A stretch of DNA of 64,000 nucleotides, taken from contig BSBM01000461.1 in the NCBI GenBank assembly GCA_027924585.1, positions 5,764,501-5,828,500 on the forward strand, given 5' to 3'. The position numbers were made by a program, and so were the translations under genes. Shown piece after piece: positions 11,801 through 23,771 of the stretch; position 1 is the stretch's first letter, and every line of letters starts with the position of its first letter. The stretch is from Larix kaempferi. Lineage: Eukaryota; Streptophyta; Pinopsida; Pinales; Pinaceae. Below the pieces are notes generated by a model. The model was given only the letters and a program-made list of their open reading frames with translations. It ran no database searches and was not told the origin of the DNA.

Positions 11801-13640
11801 GTTGATAGTGTCGTTAGGTGGTTTTGAGTAGTATTTATGTGTCTAGGGGTCTTGAGAATAATGCTATAAAGAATAAGACCATTTTTTTGAACTGAATAAA
11901 TTGGTGTGGTATCCATAGCTATGAAAAATAACTCAAGGATACATGCATAGCTTCATAGGGGTTCCCATGGAACTATGTATCTAGGTTTCTAGTCATGGGG
12001 CCTTAGATGTGGTCAGTGGAGGAAACATAATCCTTGGGCCCTAAAGGAATCTTCTATCCATCCAAGGCTAAGTAGGTTGCCTCCACCAACCACACATGAT
12101 CTCCTAAGTGTATCACTGGCCTATTATTTGGGATGTTGGTTCCATTAGGTTGTTTTGACCAGGAAGTAGGTGTCTTATAGTGTTGTGAATTGTGTTCCAA
12201 GGAACAATACCATGCCTTTATCCCTAAATAAATCATTGAGGCATCCAAATCCAAGAACACTACCTCAAAGCACCATGCATGACTTTGTAGGGATATCTAT
12301 AGCACTATATATCTTGATCGTGTGGCCTTAGGGCCTTGGACATGGTTAGTGGAGGAAACCTAAGCCTCGGGATCTAAAGGAATCTTCTAGTCATCTAGGG
12401 CTAAGTAGGTTTCCTCCTGGAACAACACATGGCCTACTGAGGGTGTCATTGGCCTATGATTGAGGATGTTGGTGCCATTAGGTGGTTTTGAGCATTATGT
12501 AGATTCCCTGGGGCCTTGGGAATGACATTTTTGGGAAGAAGATCATAAATTTGGCCCGAAAGAAACCATATAGGCTTCCAAATCCATGGGAAATGCCTCA
12601 AAGCATTATACATTACTTCGCATGGGTGTCCATAGTGTTATGTTTATAGTTCTTGTGGTCTTGGGGCTTTGTACATGGTCAATGGAGGAGACATGAACTT
12701 TGAATATAAAGGAATATTATAGCCATCTAGGGCTAAGTGTAACATACCTCAAGGTTTCCCTTGGGAAAGTGGGGTGAAAGAATACATGTTTCTTTGAGTT
12801 ATATTTTTGATGAATAAAATTGAAAACTTTGGTAATGTTTGATCTGCGTGAAGTCCATAGTAATTAAAACCATCTTAATCGCTTGACCATAGCATAATGA
12901 ACAGTAAAACATTAGAGAGACACATATACATGGTTCACCCACTCCTTGGGCTACGTCCACAAAACCGGCGTATCTTATTTTATTACTCAAAATAGAGGAT
13001 TACAATAATAACCACAGAGATCCTATACCTGGATCTCAACGATACATGAGGTCGCACATAATTAGAACCCGACAGAATCATATGTAAAGATACTCGACAA
13101 CCTATAATGTGATAGCCAACTTCGGCAATATTTATATATTTGACAACATATAAAGTAAAACTCGATATCCAAAAACAATATTTACAACTTAGGAAAAGAA
13201 AAAATAATTCTTTCAAGATCGAGTGATGGGGCCTTGGCCTTAAGCTCCTCATCAGGTCCATTTAAACAGTTACAATTACATTTACCAAACTAGTAATAAT
13301 AGTAATAGGGGTCAAATTTGAGGGATGTTACACTAAGAAGCTTTCATCCACCAACAAACCCCCCCTAAGAAACCAAAGCCTCATTCCATAAATGAAGGCT
13401 CTAGTCATCTATGTCCAAGAACAATGACCTTAAATACCATAACTGACCTCTTGATGGATTCAATTGCATTTGAGTGGTGATATGGATTCCATTAGCACTT
13501 GTTGAGCTATGGGTATTGATCTTGAGTACCTTGACATGGTTGGAGTGGGAAACTTGGGCCTTAATGTGAAAATGTTTCTCCCATAGAATGTGTATGGCCC
13601 TTTTACAATACCCAGGGAAGAGACAATACACTCAACACTT
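8823..13640. repeat. Satellite-like tandem array, about 331-bp unit, about 12 units, inside CACTA element
   Basis: The marker AAAGGAATCTTCTAGCCATC recurs (with variation) near 8823, 9155, 9488, 9817, 10148, 10479, 10811, 11047, 11378, 11711, 12043, 12376 and 12709. A second marker, CACATGGCCTCTTGAGGGTA, recurs with the same spacing. Spacing is 327-334 bp except one unit shortened by about 96 bp near 10865. Units are strongly diverged by eye. The array is interrupted at 12738-13332 by a solo LTR and fades into degenerate sequence to about 13640. No conserved reading frame crosses units. Internal tandem arrays are known in some CACTA elements; I do not recognise this unit. Confidence 0.88.
12738..13332 (-). 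repeat. Solo LTR, 595 bp, inserted in the satellite array
   Basis: TGTAACATACCTCAAGG to GAGGGATGTTACA, with perfect 5-bp duplications CTAAG at 12733-12737 and 13333-13337. Removing it restores the satellite sequence GGGCTAAGAAGCTTTC. It shares the plus-strand right end (GGGGCCTTGGCCTTAAGCTC, then TTTGAGGGATGTTACA) and the GGTTCACCC.. block near 12930 with the LARD LTR, so it belongs to the same LTR family and sits in the same minus orientation, but is seven times shorter. Confidence 0.88.
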
Positions 13641-15150
13641 GATAGTATGGTCATCCATAAAGAAAAACACTTAGCATAGAGGGTCCAAAAACACCAAAAA
13701 ATAAATAAGCTTGAAAATATTTTAATCGAGAAACACTCTATTAAAGCCCAACAACTTTGAGATGGAAACCATGGAAATCACATGTGCAAACTTACACAAC
13801 AAAATGATATATGCTTTTTCTTTTATTCATTTTATTTTTTCACTTTATCTCTTACTACTCCAAATTATGGCCATAACTTTAGTGTGATCCACCTATGTGT
13901 GCAGGGGGAATGTAATGATACGCTTTTTATTTTTATTCATTTTCTTTTTGTCACTTAGTCTCTTACCACCCCAAATTATGGCCATAACTTTAGTGTAATG
14001 CACTTATGTGTGCAAGGGGAATGTAATGCAAGCCCTGCACAATTAACCACTATGTATGAATAATCCATAACAACTTTAAGATTTAAATTGTGGTAATGGG
14101 TGAAAAATTCTAATCCCAAAACAACTTTAAAAATTAAATTGTGGTAAGGGTGAAAAATTATTCATTTATGAGAAGTAGATCTAACAATTTTGACTTTAAT
14201 ATTTTATGTTTTTTTTCTTAAATTTATTTATTATCTTTCAAAAATTACATAATAGTTCTCAAATTTTCTATATATATAATTTTTTTCAAACAATTATATT
14301 TAAGAAAAAAATTTACACCAAAAAATTACAAGCTCGACTTTTACCTTCATATTCTAACCTTATATAAGTTATTTAAAATTTAACTTGATATTACAAAATT
14401 TAAAAAATAGTTTAACTTTAGAAATGATATAATATTTTCATTCAATTTTTCATATATATATTATATTTTTTTTCAAATAAAAATATTTAGAAGTTTTTTT
14501 ATAGACAAAAAATATGAGCTCAAATTTTATCTTATTTAAAATTCAACTTAATAATATTACAAAATTTAAAAAATCATATCAATTCTAAAAATCAAATTTG
14601 ATCTTATTTAAAATTTAACTTAATATTACAAAATTTAAAGAATCATATAATTTTAAAATGATACAATAGTTTTATTTTTCACTCAAAAAAAAATGAATAT
14701 TCTATCATTTTTTAAAGACAAGGTACATTTAAAAATTCATAAATTTTATATAAAAGTTAATTAAAATTTAACTTTAAAGTATAAAATTAAAAAATTTATA
14801 TTAATTTTAGAAATGATATAATAATTCTAATTTTTTCATTATTTAAAAACAAATTATTATTAGAAAAATTACAATGAAAAGAATATTAAAAATTACATAA
14901 AAATAAAATTAAAAATTACATTCGAGGAATTATAACCATTGCAATTGCCATTATAATTCATATTTAAACTTAAAGGCTAGTGCTATATAACTATAGATAT
15001 ATAACTTCTCTTGAAAAAAAAAACTATGGATATCTCACTTGGATGAACACAAATCTATTTCGACTAACGGTCAAAATGCAAAGTGATCTGCAAATCTCAA
15101 CAACCACTATTATTATCAATAGCTCAATAAATTGCATTGAGTTGGCGTGA
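13641..15150. other. AT-rich non-coding stretch of the CACTA element
   Basis: No coding similarity seen. Positions 13811-14031 hold a 109-bp tandem pair (both copies contain CCAAATTATGGCCATAACTT), 14070-14160 a shorter direct pair (ATTAAATTGTGGTAAGGGTG), and 14170-14960 is very AT-rich with repeated AAAATTTAAAAAATC-type words. Confidence 0.6.
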
Positions 15151-15697
15151 TGGACAACCGAATGAACAGCCAGTCAGGTGGGAGGTGTCTCCTAAAAAAT
15201 TGAACCGCATTTAAGATTTCAGTTGGCGTGAGCCGAATGGAAAGTCACTCAGGGCGCGGGTGAATCTAAAAATTTCCCTCCAAAGCAATGCATTTTCCTT
15301 TCCCTCCAAAGCTATGCATTTTCCCCCAATTTACTCGTACATGTGGGCTATGCATTTTTCCCCAATTTACTCTTGAATGCTGAATGCTGCCTTGTTAAGT
15401 GTTGGTTACTCCATTTTACCCAGTTTACTTAATCCTGGATGCTTGGATGCTTGCTTGTTGAGGTTGGTTACTCCATTTTTCCCGAATTTACGTGCATGCA
15501 GCTTGCTTTGTTGGTCTGTTATGTGCTTTCTCAACTGGTCTGATCCGTTTTGTAGCTTGCTGGTCTGTTCGGTGCTTTCTCAATTGATCTGGGCAACTTT
15601 GGTGATCACAGGTATGTTAATTTCTTACCTATATTATAAATTAATGGCATAAAATCCAATATATTGAAGAATATACTGTGTTTTTGAAAAACATCCA
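15151..15697. other. Possible captured host non-coding sequence with short repeats
   Basis: GC content rises relative to the preceding AT-rich block. Short direct repeats occur: CCCTCCAAAGC(A/T)ATGCATTTTC at 15279 and 15303, CCAATTTACTC near 15328 and 15362, and GCTTTCTCAA near 15525 and 15573. No recognised protein. It lies next to the captured genes and could be co-captured promoter or UTR sequence, but nothing proves this. Confidence 0.3.
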
Positions 15698-16069
15698 CTA
15701 GGACGAATACAGTGAAGATCTGATTTGGAAAGGAGCTTTGCATTGGCCGTAGTTTAGGAAAATTAAGAAATGAAGATTTTGTTTCCTTGTCACACCTATA
15801 GGAACTTTGCAAGGAAGATTTTTATTTTTGATTAGTAAAAGTGGATGACCATATTCGCTGTGGTTTCTATTTATGCATATTAAGCAGTCCCCAATAAGAA
15901 AATAGCAATTTACAGTGCCTATAGGAAATCTGGAAAGAAGATTTTTATTTTTGATTAGTAAAAATGGATAACCATATTGGCTGTGGTTTCTATTTCTGCA
16001 TATTAAGCGGTCCCCAATAAGAAAATAACAATTTACAGTGCCCAGGGTATAAAGAGGCTGGATTTCCAT
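15698..16069 (-). other. 123-codon open frame made of two 41-residue repeats
   Basis: A 123-bp direct duplication (CCTATAGGAA starting at 15795 and 15918) gives a frame containing GTVNCYFLIGD..IC.NRNHS twice, each followed by LLIKNKNL. The unit is a multiple of three, so the frame survives. It lies just downstream of the captured lipase fragment, in the same orientation. I do not recognise the repeat. It may be chance openness in duplicated captured DNA. Confidence 0.25.
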
Positions 16070-16315
16070 GCCATAACCGAGTAGCGTCGGTCTAGGAATT
16101 TGTCCTCTGCTATTAGTGTCCCCATCTTTTGGCCAAGCTATTTGGTTTAGCTCAAATGCTTCCGAGTGTCTCTAGGCAGCTGAGTTCTAAACTAGTGATA
16201 GAAATAGAATCTAAAGTCTGAGGTTATGGCGAGACTGGAAGCTTTCTTGCGAGGTTTATGAAGGAGATATATTGCATATGCTCATTCTATGACTGCATAA
16301 GATTCAATTAATTCT

Positions 16316-16630
16316 TCAACAGTTTTGTACTCCCACATGAAAATATGTCCAAGGAAGCCAATCCAACAATTTTCTGAACCATCCCCATGAATTCTCGTTG
16401 ACAACAAATCCGGGAGATTTGGGAACAATGTCGTTCTTATTCACCAGCCGCAGCACCTTAACACCAAGCTCCTCCATTCTTAGGGCGAATCTTCTATTCC
16501 CTACGCGTGGGGATGCGAATGCAAACACTGTAACAGGTATAGGGTTCGCTGGTGAATGTGTCTTCAGAATTTGTTTAACGTCATATGAACTTAAGGTGGC
16601 GAGAGCAGCTCCTAAACTGTGGCCGGTCAA
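16316..16630 (-). pseudogene. Captured class-3 lipase (phospholipase A1-like) fragment
   Basis: About 105 residues in one open frame begin TGHSLGAALATL, which holds the lipase nucleophile elbow GHSLG with the catalytic serine. Then come VFAFASPRVGN, VLRLVNKNDIVPK and WLPWTYFHVGV, the order seen in plant lipase class 3 / PLA1-I (DAD1-like) proteins, which release fatty acids from glycerolipids. The N-terminal part before the elbow and the C-terminus with the catalytic histidine are missing, so it cannot be a working enzyme. Homology starts abruptly near 16630 and stops near 16335. It follows the captured UFD1 gene on the same strand, so a chimeric transcript is conceivable. It lies wholly inside the CACTA element. 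Confidence 0.85.
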
Positions 16631-16729
16631 AGTAATTATATTAATTACTTTGTAGATTTGATGTAAGATTTTTTTTGGATATATGAGTTTATTAAATTTA
16701 GTTAGTGTTTTTGCAAAGCGGTGCTTGTC

Positions 16730-18705
16730 AATCCTTTAACGAATATTTTTTTCCCAGTGAATGCCTGGAACTTTGGTTCTTATTTCGGTACCTCCTGTTT
16801 GACCTCCTTCACAGTTGCATATATATTAAAACCAAAAGGTTAGAACGACCCTTGATAGAAAATTAAGCTGAGTGAACTCTCTTCCCGTGAGGTAGAAGAA
16901 TGTATAGTTACCTTAGAAGCAACAGAACCATCCTCTGGAATATTACCTGTGTCTGAGCCAAATACAAGCTTCCCTGATGGACGGCCCTGTGAAGCACCTG
17001 AAGAAGAACTGGGCCTTAATGTTTTATTGTTTGTAAGATGTGATGCTGTCTCTGAACTTCCAGATGAAGTCAATGGTTTCCCATCCAGACGCCTTCCAAC
17101 TCCAGTAAAGGGACTAAATTTCGGTTCTGCGACATCTTTTGATTCCTCGGAATTTTGTGAAACACCAGTGCTAGTTCAGTAAAAACGTTCAATTTGTGTA
17201 GAATTCCAGTTTGTCTTCACTTCAATTTTCACTAAAGGTTTCTAATGGAAGGCAGAGAATGAAAGGAAACAAAGGGAAAACCAACACAGACCTTGAGATA
17301 CTATTGTACTTGCAGAAGGAGCAGGCTTGGTTGGTGCTCCTTCTGGTTCTTTGTAATCACGAGGAGGAGCAAAATCCACCTTACAATCTGTCTCAATGAT
17401 AGTTATGGCAGAAGCAGGTTTTGCCTCAGATATGTCTGTGTAGTATTTTTTGTTGTTATAAGCTACCATGATGGTATCACCTGTCGTCAAGCAGGTGAAG
17501 TTTCTCATAGTATTCTCCAACCTACAATAATTGAAAATAAAATTAACTGTACTTCTCTACCAAGAATCACAACATGCATGTGCCTTAATTCACAGATTTA
17601 AATTTGCCAAATATCATCATTTTACATGCAGAATTTACATATCTACAAATCTATACGCTGCAATTAAACATAATGAACCAAAATCCTTGTATGGGGTTTC
17701 CATTTGACATTTATTTTAAGCACTCACACTGCTTTAGGATTAGATATGTCAAGAAAATCCTTTGTATGGGGCTGCAGTTTAATATATGTCCCTTTTGGAA
17801 GGGTGGCATTTTTCACTTTCAGTGTATCACCATCTTTTAAAACCATATTTTCCATCATCTGAAAAAATAAAAGAACATAATAAGTTTCAGGGAACTGATA
17901 GATAGTATCAAATCCTGAGACAAATAAACCTGACAGTTCTCACAAATTTTCCAACATGCCCTCAACAATAAACTCAAATACTCCACAGTGTGATGTACGC
18001 TGCGTTACTGGATAATGAAGCTCAAAAAGCATTGGATAATCTATGTGTAGAGATGCTGCAAATCCATTAAACAAAGATAATGAGATTTACTTCAGGACAA
18101 GAGAATGTAGTATGTACCAACCAGGATAGAATGCAAACAATAAAGGTTTAACAAAGTAGTATAAATGGCCACTATACTTTGTTTGTGTAGCATTAAGGTA
18201 AAATGACCAACAATACTGAATATGACAATTTCTTTGTAAAGAATTATTAAACATACGATCAACCCTAAACGTATTCTACAGTACTGTTCTCTGCAATGTT
18301 ATTTGATAAAGAAAATGTGAAGTACAAAGCTATCAGGTTATAGAACCAACAGTAAAACAAGAATTAAGCATTTAGTCACCCAGACGATCAAGAACTGACG
18401 TAGGCATTATAACTGGCAATTAACAGAAAGAACAATCGGATTATTTCATGGAATCAAATTCAACTGTCTACAAGGAAAAATACTAAAAGCTGTAGTAAAA
18501 ACTAGGGAATCGTGGAATCATCTTAGTTGGCTCCCTTGACCATCTTTATTTTTGAGCAAGATTTTTCTCTCCTTTGGAAGGTTGACAAAGACAATGGAAA
18601 ATGATGTTCTTCATAATCCAAAACTTACCTCCATGGTTTTCCTTGAAACTCCCTCGTCCTCCATAGGACCCATACCAGGATTGAGCCCAGCACAGATTCT
18701 AGTGG
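16730..18705 (-). pseudogene. UFD1: Captured UFD1 gene copy with introns, nearly full length, inside CACTA element
   Basis: Plant UFD1 (ubiquitin fusion degradation protein 1, partner of NPL4 and CDC48) is recognisable exon by exon on the minus strand. A tentative N-terminal exon is at about 18700-18629 (YGSYGGRGSF). Then: 18412-18380 (IMPTSVLDRL); 18055 to about 17945 (ASLHIDYPMLFEL, SHCGVFEF); 17858-17728 (VKNATLPKGTYIKLQPHT, DFLDISNPKA); 17521-17292 (CLTTGDTIMVAYNNKKYY, ETDCKVDFAPP); 17170-16912 (PFTGVGRRLDGKP, GKLVFGSDTG); and about 16813-16736 (EPKFQAFTGKK). Plausible GT-AG junctions keep the phase at several joins, such as DRL/ASLHIDYP and KAV/LENT. Introns show a genomic, not retroposed, capture. 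Damage includes a degenerate end of the third exon, missing residues around the usual RCYP..IDKP segment and a stop in the last exon. Likely non-functional. Confidence 0.88.
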
Positions 18706-18929
18706 AAAAATAATTGTCTTGTTAACTGTAAAAGAAGAGAAAACTCCCATTAGAGTTTCCTATTACTGCTAGTATATCTTCTGTCCAAAAATGAAAGGGC
18801 AGATTAAGAAGCCTTAACCCAAACTGTGAATATTCTATATTCCTTACAAATTCCAATTAATATTTAAGGTTCTATGTAGTCTAATTTTTTTGTAGGTAAT
18901 TTTAGTTTTTGTTATTTATTGCACTATTT

Positions 18930-19010
18930 TCTTTACTTGAAATCCTTTGAGACTACATATTTATATTTTTCTTTACTTGAAATCCTTTGAGACTACATAT
19001 TTATATTTTT
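18930..19010. repeat. Perfect 40-bp tandem duplication just upstream of the transposase gene
   Basis: CTTTACTTGAAATCCTTTGA starts at 18931 and again at 18971 with the following bases identical. It lies about 55-135 bp before the TNP2 start codon, in the presumed 5' untranslated or intronic region. Confidence 0.85.
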
Positions 19011-19063
19011 CATTGCACTAGATCAATATGAGTAAACTTCTTTGTTGAATTTTTTAGGTTCCA

Positions 19064-22000
19064 ATGTCAGACATGAACAATCCTGAATATGGCACATATG
19101 AATGGTGGCAAATGGATGTTTTTTGCTCATGCAATCGTTGCTATGGTAGAAGACGTCAAAAACGACATGTTGAGAGTAACCATTTAAAGATAAATGGTCC
19201 TATGGAAGGATTTTTGGAGGGTGGTGAAGAAATGAATATAGAAATGCCCACTAGAATTCAAAATAATGATGAAACTATTAGAAGCAACAATAGTTTACCC
19301 AATGTGGTTGGTGAAGGAAGGATTGATCATAATCCCAACAATGAGAGTATACAAGATGATTGTATGGAAAATGATGGTTCTAATGATGACCACCGGGATG
19401 GACAAGAACAAATAAATATCGAACCCAATGCAAGAGAGATTCTAAATTCAATTAATCTAGACACTAATGGAGAACCTCATGATAACAACATTCTACATAT
19501 GGCAAGGACACCACTTTACCTAGGTGCACGATGCTCTATATTGCAAGCTGTGTTATCCCTTCTTAACTTAAAAGTTGTCCATGGATGGACAAACAATAGT
19601 TTCACTGACCTTCTACAGTAAGTGTGTTTTTTGTTGAAAGGAAATTTCAAGTTTATTCTCAATAAATATTTCTAGAACTTTAATGCCACTCTAAACTTTA
19701 TCTTATCATTGTTGATGGCATTGTTATAGGTTGTTATCAGGCATGCACCTTCCAATTAATAACAAATTGCCTAAATCAAAATATGAGATCATGTCATTAA
19801 CAAAGGATTTAGGCATGGATGTTTCCAAGTCTTATGATGCATGTCCCAATGACTGCATGCTATATTATGGAGATGGAAAGGATTCCTTAGATCAGTGCCC
19901 AGAATGTGGTGAGCAGAGGTACCATACAAGTGCATCATCAAAAAAGGTAGGACGGAAGGTACTTCGCCATATACCTTTAGCCCCACAATTTGAGAGGTTA
20001 TTTGGATGCAAGGGAATGTCAGAGCTCATGGATTATCATGTGAGGGGAAGGAGCACAGATAGTGTTATGAGGATGCCAGCTGATGGAGTTGTATGGCGTA
20101 AGATTGAGGAGAAGTGGCCAATTTTCAAAGATGAACCGAGAAATGCAAGAATATCATTAGCATTGGATGGTGTGAATCCTTATGGAAATCAATCAACACA
20201 ATGGTCTACATGTCCAGTAATTGCTATCAACAACAACATACCCCCATGGTTGTCAACAAAAAAGGAACATGCTATGTTGACATTGATCATACCAGGTTAT
20301 ACTTTATGGAAATGCATAGTATTGAGTCCATATGGTAATGGAGAGTAATTAATGATGCAAATGACAAATTGAAGTTAATTTTTTTACAGGTCCAAATCAA
20401 CCTAAATGCATGGACACATACTTCGAACCTCTAATAGATGAGTTATTGATGCTTTGGCAAGGAATGCATATGAAGGACGTATCGCGTCCTATTGGTTCAA
20501 GGATATTTCAATTTCATGCAATGCTTCTCTTCACAATTCATGATGCCCCTGGTCTATCAATGTGTTGTGGTGAGTTATAGTTGGTGTTAATCACCTCATG
20601 TTGTATTTATTGATTTTATTTATTTCATAATAACACCTTAAATTATTATTGATCTTGCATATAAAAATAAAAGGCCTTCAGACTAAGGGATCTTATGGAT
20701 GCCCAACATGTGGGCCTTGCACCTCATCTAGAAGATCACGACATTTGGGAAAGACAATATATGATGAGTATAGAATGTTTCTAAAGATTAATCACCCATA
20801 TCGTGTACGAGATAAGGATGAATTTGGTGGGAAGGAGTGCCTTATCAGAGCACCTTTGAAGATGAATCCCAAGAGATGGATGCATGCATATAGAAACACA
20901 AATGGTAATTCTCATGTCTATAGTTGAAATGTTATAAAATAACATCTCAAAATAATTGATTTGGTAAATTTATTATGATTTTTCTTTGTGATAGGATCCC
21001 TTCCTCCAGGAATGACTCGAAAGACAATATTTTCACAGTTGCCATACTATGAAGACCTACCTATTGTTCACATGTTTGACACAATGCATATAGGGAAGAA
21101 TGTATCTTCTTGCTTATATAATATGTTATTTGAGAAGAGTTCAATACATGGGAGACAACTAAATAAGCTACAAGTGAGGATGGACCTCAAAGAGGTAGGA
21201 AGAATGCCTCATCTTTGGCCAGATGATGATGGTAATTTTGTAGATGATCCATGGTCTCTCACAAAGGAGGGTAAAGGGCAAATGATTAAATCCATAAAAT
21301 CATTAAGATTCCCAACAGGTTTTGGAGTGAATTTTAAGAAGGCATTCACAAAAGGAAATGAACTTACTGGAATGAAGACCCATGATTGGCATAATTTCCT
21401 TAGGGTACGTATGTGCACACTCATTGAAGTTATTTATATTATATGTTATCTGCCTTTAATTTAATTTTTTATTTCATGTGTTATTAATCAACTTGAACAT
21501 TCTATATGCAGTACCTATTACCCGCCTTCCTTCCAAATAATATGGATGACAACATTAGGAGGACAATCTACAAGCTGAGTAAATTTTTTAGGTATAATGC
21601 ATGGCCGATATAAGAAAAAGTGTATCTTCATGTATAATGCAATACAATAGGAAGTTGGTCATCTAAAATATTTTCTTCATTTACACAAATGTGGGTTTAT
21701 ATTAGTTATTTCTATTTTAGGTGGGTCACTTCAACAGAGATACACAACAAAGACCTAAAGATGTGGAAGAAAGAAGTCCCCATTCTAATGTGTGACATGC
21801 AAAAATATTTCCCAACAAGTTTCTTCAATGCACAAGAACACTACATTGTGCATCTATTACATGAAATAGAGATGTGTGGACCAGTTCAAACAAGAACAAT
21901 GTTTCCCGTTGAGCGTTATTTAAAGGTTTTGAAAAAGTTTGTAAAGCAAAAGGCTCGTCCTGAAGGTTCCATGCTTCAAGGGTACATGTTGTTCAAATCA

Positions 22001-23040
22001 ACAGTTTATCTCACCGAATTGTGCAAAGAATTAAATATTGAAGGGCCACAACTATGGGACTCAAAACAAAGTGAAAAAGTTGAAGGGCATGTATTCACAG
22101 GACGAGCAAAAACTAGGAAAATTAAAGGTGATTAAACTCATATCCATATATGGTACAAGTGTCTAAATTTTTATTATGATGGTATTTAATGTGTTTTATG
22201 TTTGTGATTGTAGATGCTACTGAAATGGAGGCTTTATTACTATATGTTGCAAGAAACAATGAGCACACAAATGTTTGGAGGGAGGACTATCAAAGGCATC
22301 GTGATGCCAAGCAGAGACGTTGTTTGTCATATGTATCTCGGGGTGGTCATAATTCATCGGCATACTCAACAATAATGAAAAAATTTGAAAAGGATTGGCC
22401 ACCAGCTATTAGTTTAAAATATTTCAGGGATAGAGTAGCAAGGGCATGCAGAGATAATGATGAAAGGGTTACTACATATGCATTGGACATTCTAAAGGGG
22501 CCAGAAGAGAATAAGGTGACACATTACAAGGGGATGTGGTACAAGGGTCGTCATTACCGTGTTCAAAAGGTAGATGAAAATCGACAAACATTTGACTGTG
22601 GCATTGCTGCATATTTTACAGTAGATTGCCAGTCACATGTTCATGATGGAAACTTAAAAACAGACACCTTGCGATACTATGGATTAGTTGAAGATATCTT
22701 AGAGCTTAACTTCAGATCTTTCAAGGTGGTTCTATTTAATGCTAAGTGGTTTAGAAATATTGTGGTTGGAAATCATCCAACAACATATATGCATGAGAAT
22801 GGATTTTTCCTCATCAACCATACTAGGTTTGAGCAAACAGATGAACCATATGTTTTCCCTGACCAGTGTGAGCAGATATTTTTATGCCGCCATCCTACAG
22901 AATGCTCAAAGTCATTTGTTATTGAGTATAATCCTAGATCAATAAGATCCTTTCAACATTTACATGAAGAACAACCTATCCTGGAGCAAATGTCATCTGA
23001 TGATAGCTCAGATGATGAGGTTAATGGACAAGAGACATGA
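19064..23040 (+). CDS. tnp2: TNP2-type CACTA transposase, 8 exons, 1084 residues
   Basis: Exons by eye: 19064-19617, 19730-20295, 20390-20569, 20674-20904, 20995-21404, 21512-21591, 21721-22127 and 22214-23040. All introns are GT-AG. The sum is 3255 bp, exactly 1085 codons with the stop, with no internal stop seen. Domains in order: a transposase-associated cysteine motif (CSCNRCYGRRRQKRHVESNH), the TNP2 core (CPNDCMLYY, LALDGVNPYGNQST, TLIIPGPNQP, FDTMHIGKNV), a DUF4218-like region (NIRRTIYKLSKFF, FPVERYLKVLKKFVKQKARPE) and a C-terminal DUF4216-like region (YYGLVEDILEL, KVVLFNAKWF). It would cut and join the element ends. The start at 19064 follows a possible 3' splice site (TTTTTTAG, 19056-19057), so a 5' UTR intron or a missing upstream coding exon is possible; family members often begin further upstream. 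Splicing is predicted, not shown. Confidence 0.9.
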
Positions 23041-23771
23041 TTGGACCTTACAATGTATATTCAACTTATTTTGATGATTAATGAGAAATTTTATGAATAT
23101 TTCTATTTGAAAAAAATGTCCATTGGTTTTGAATTAGGGTTGTTTTTTCATTTAAATCTATTGCACGGATATGTCTAGGAAACTCATTGAGAGTTCTTCT
23201 AACATCCAAAAGTTGCAAAACATTTTTTTTTAATTTGTCTTCTAAAGATAATCTAGAGAATTGATTAGGTTCAAAATCTTGTACATTTTCATTTTAAGAT
23301 ATGTATTTAGCATATAAGATACAATTTTTCATATTTCATAATTAATATTTTAAAAGCACATAAATTAGGAAACAATTCTCATATTTAATTATGATGAAAT
23401 GTTTATTAATTGAAATATAAAAATATAATAAAATCATTTCATGATTTTAATGTCTCATATTCATTTAGGAAGAAGACACTTGGAAAAAAATTTCTATAAA
23501 CTTATAAATGATGCCATTTCAAAATTACTAAATGTTAGATGTATTATCATATATTGATTCACAAAACATTTTTTATTTTTATTATATGTAGAAAGCTTAA
23601 TGGTTCTAATAAGTATTTTAGTTCATTTGCATAATTTTTGTTTTATAATACTTTTACTCTATTTCATATAGTTAGATTATTGTTGGTTTCATACTAGTGC
23701 AATGAAGTGTATAATACTAGTTCTGACTTTTGGGAATTGTGTTAACATTGAATTAGGTCTCTTGCTTCAAT
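23041..23771. other. AT-rich spacer between the two CACTA genes
   Basis: No reading frame or repeat of note. It may hold the transposase 3' UTR. An AG just before GTCTCTTGCTTCAATATG (near 23757) could be the splice acceptor of a 5' UTR intron for the next gene, or the second ORF could be joined to the first by alternative splicing as in maize En/Spm. No direct evidence. Confidence 0.4.

Noticed and set aside
8823-13640. Possible CRISPR-like or gene-cluster array
   Set aside because: Units are contiguous 331-bp satellite monomers without constant short repeats and unique spacers; eukaryotic transposon context.
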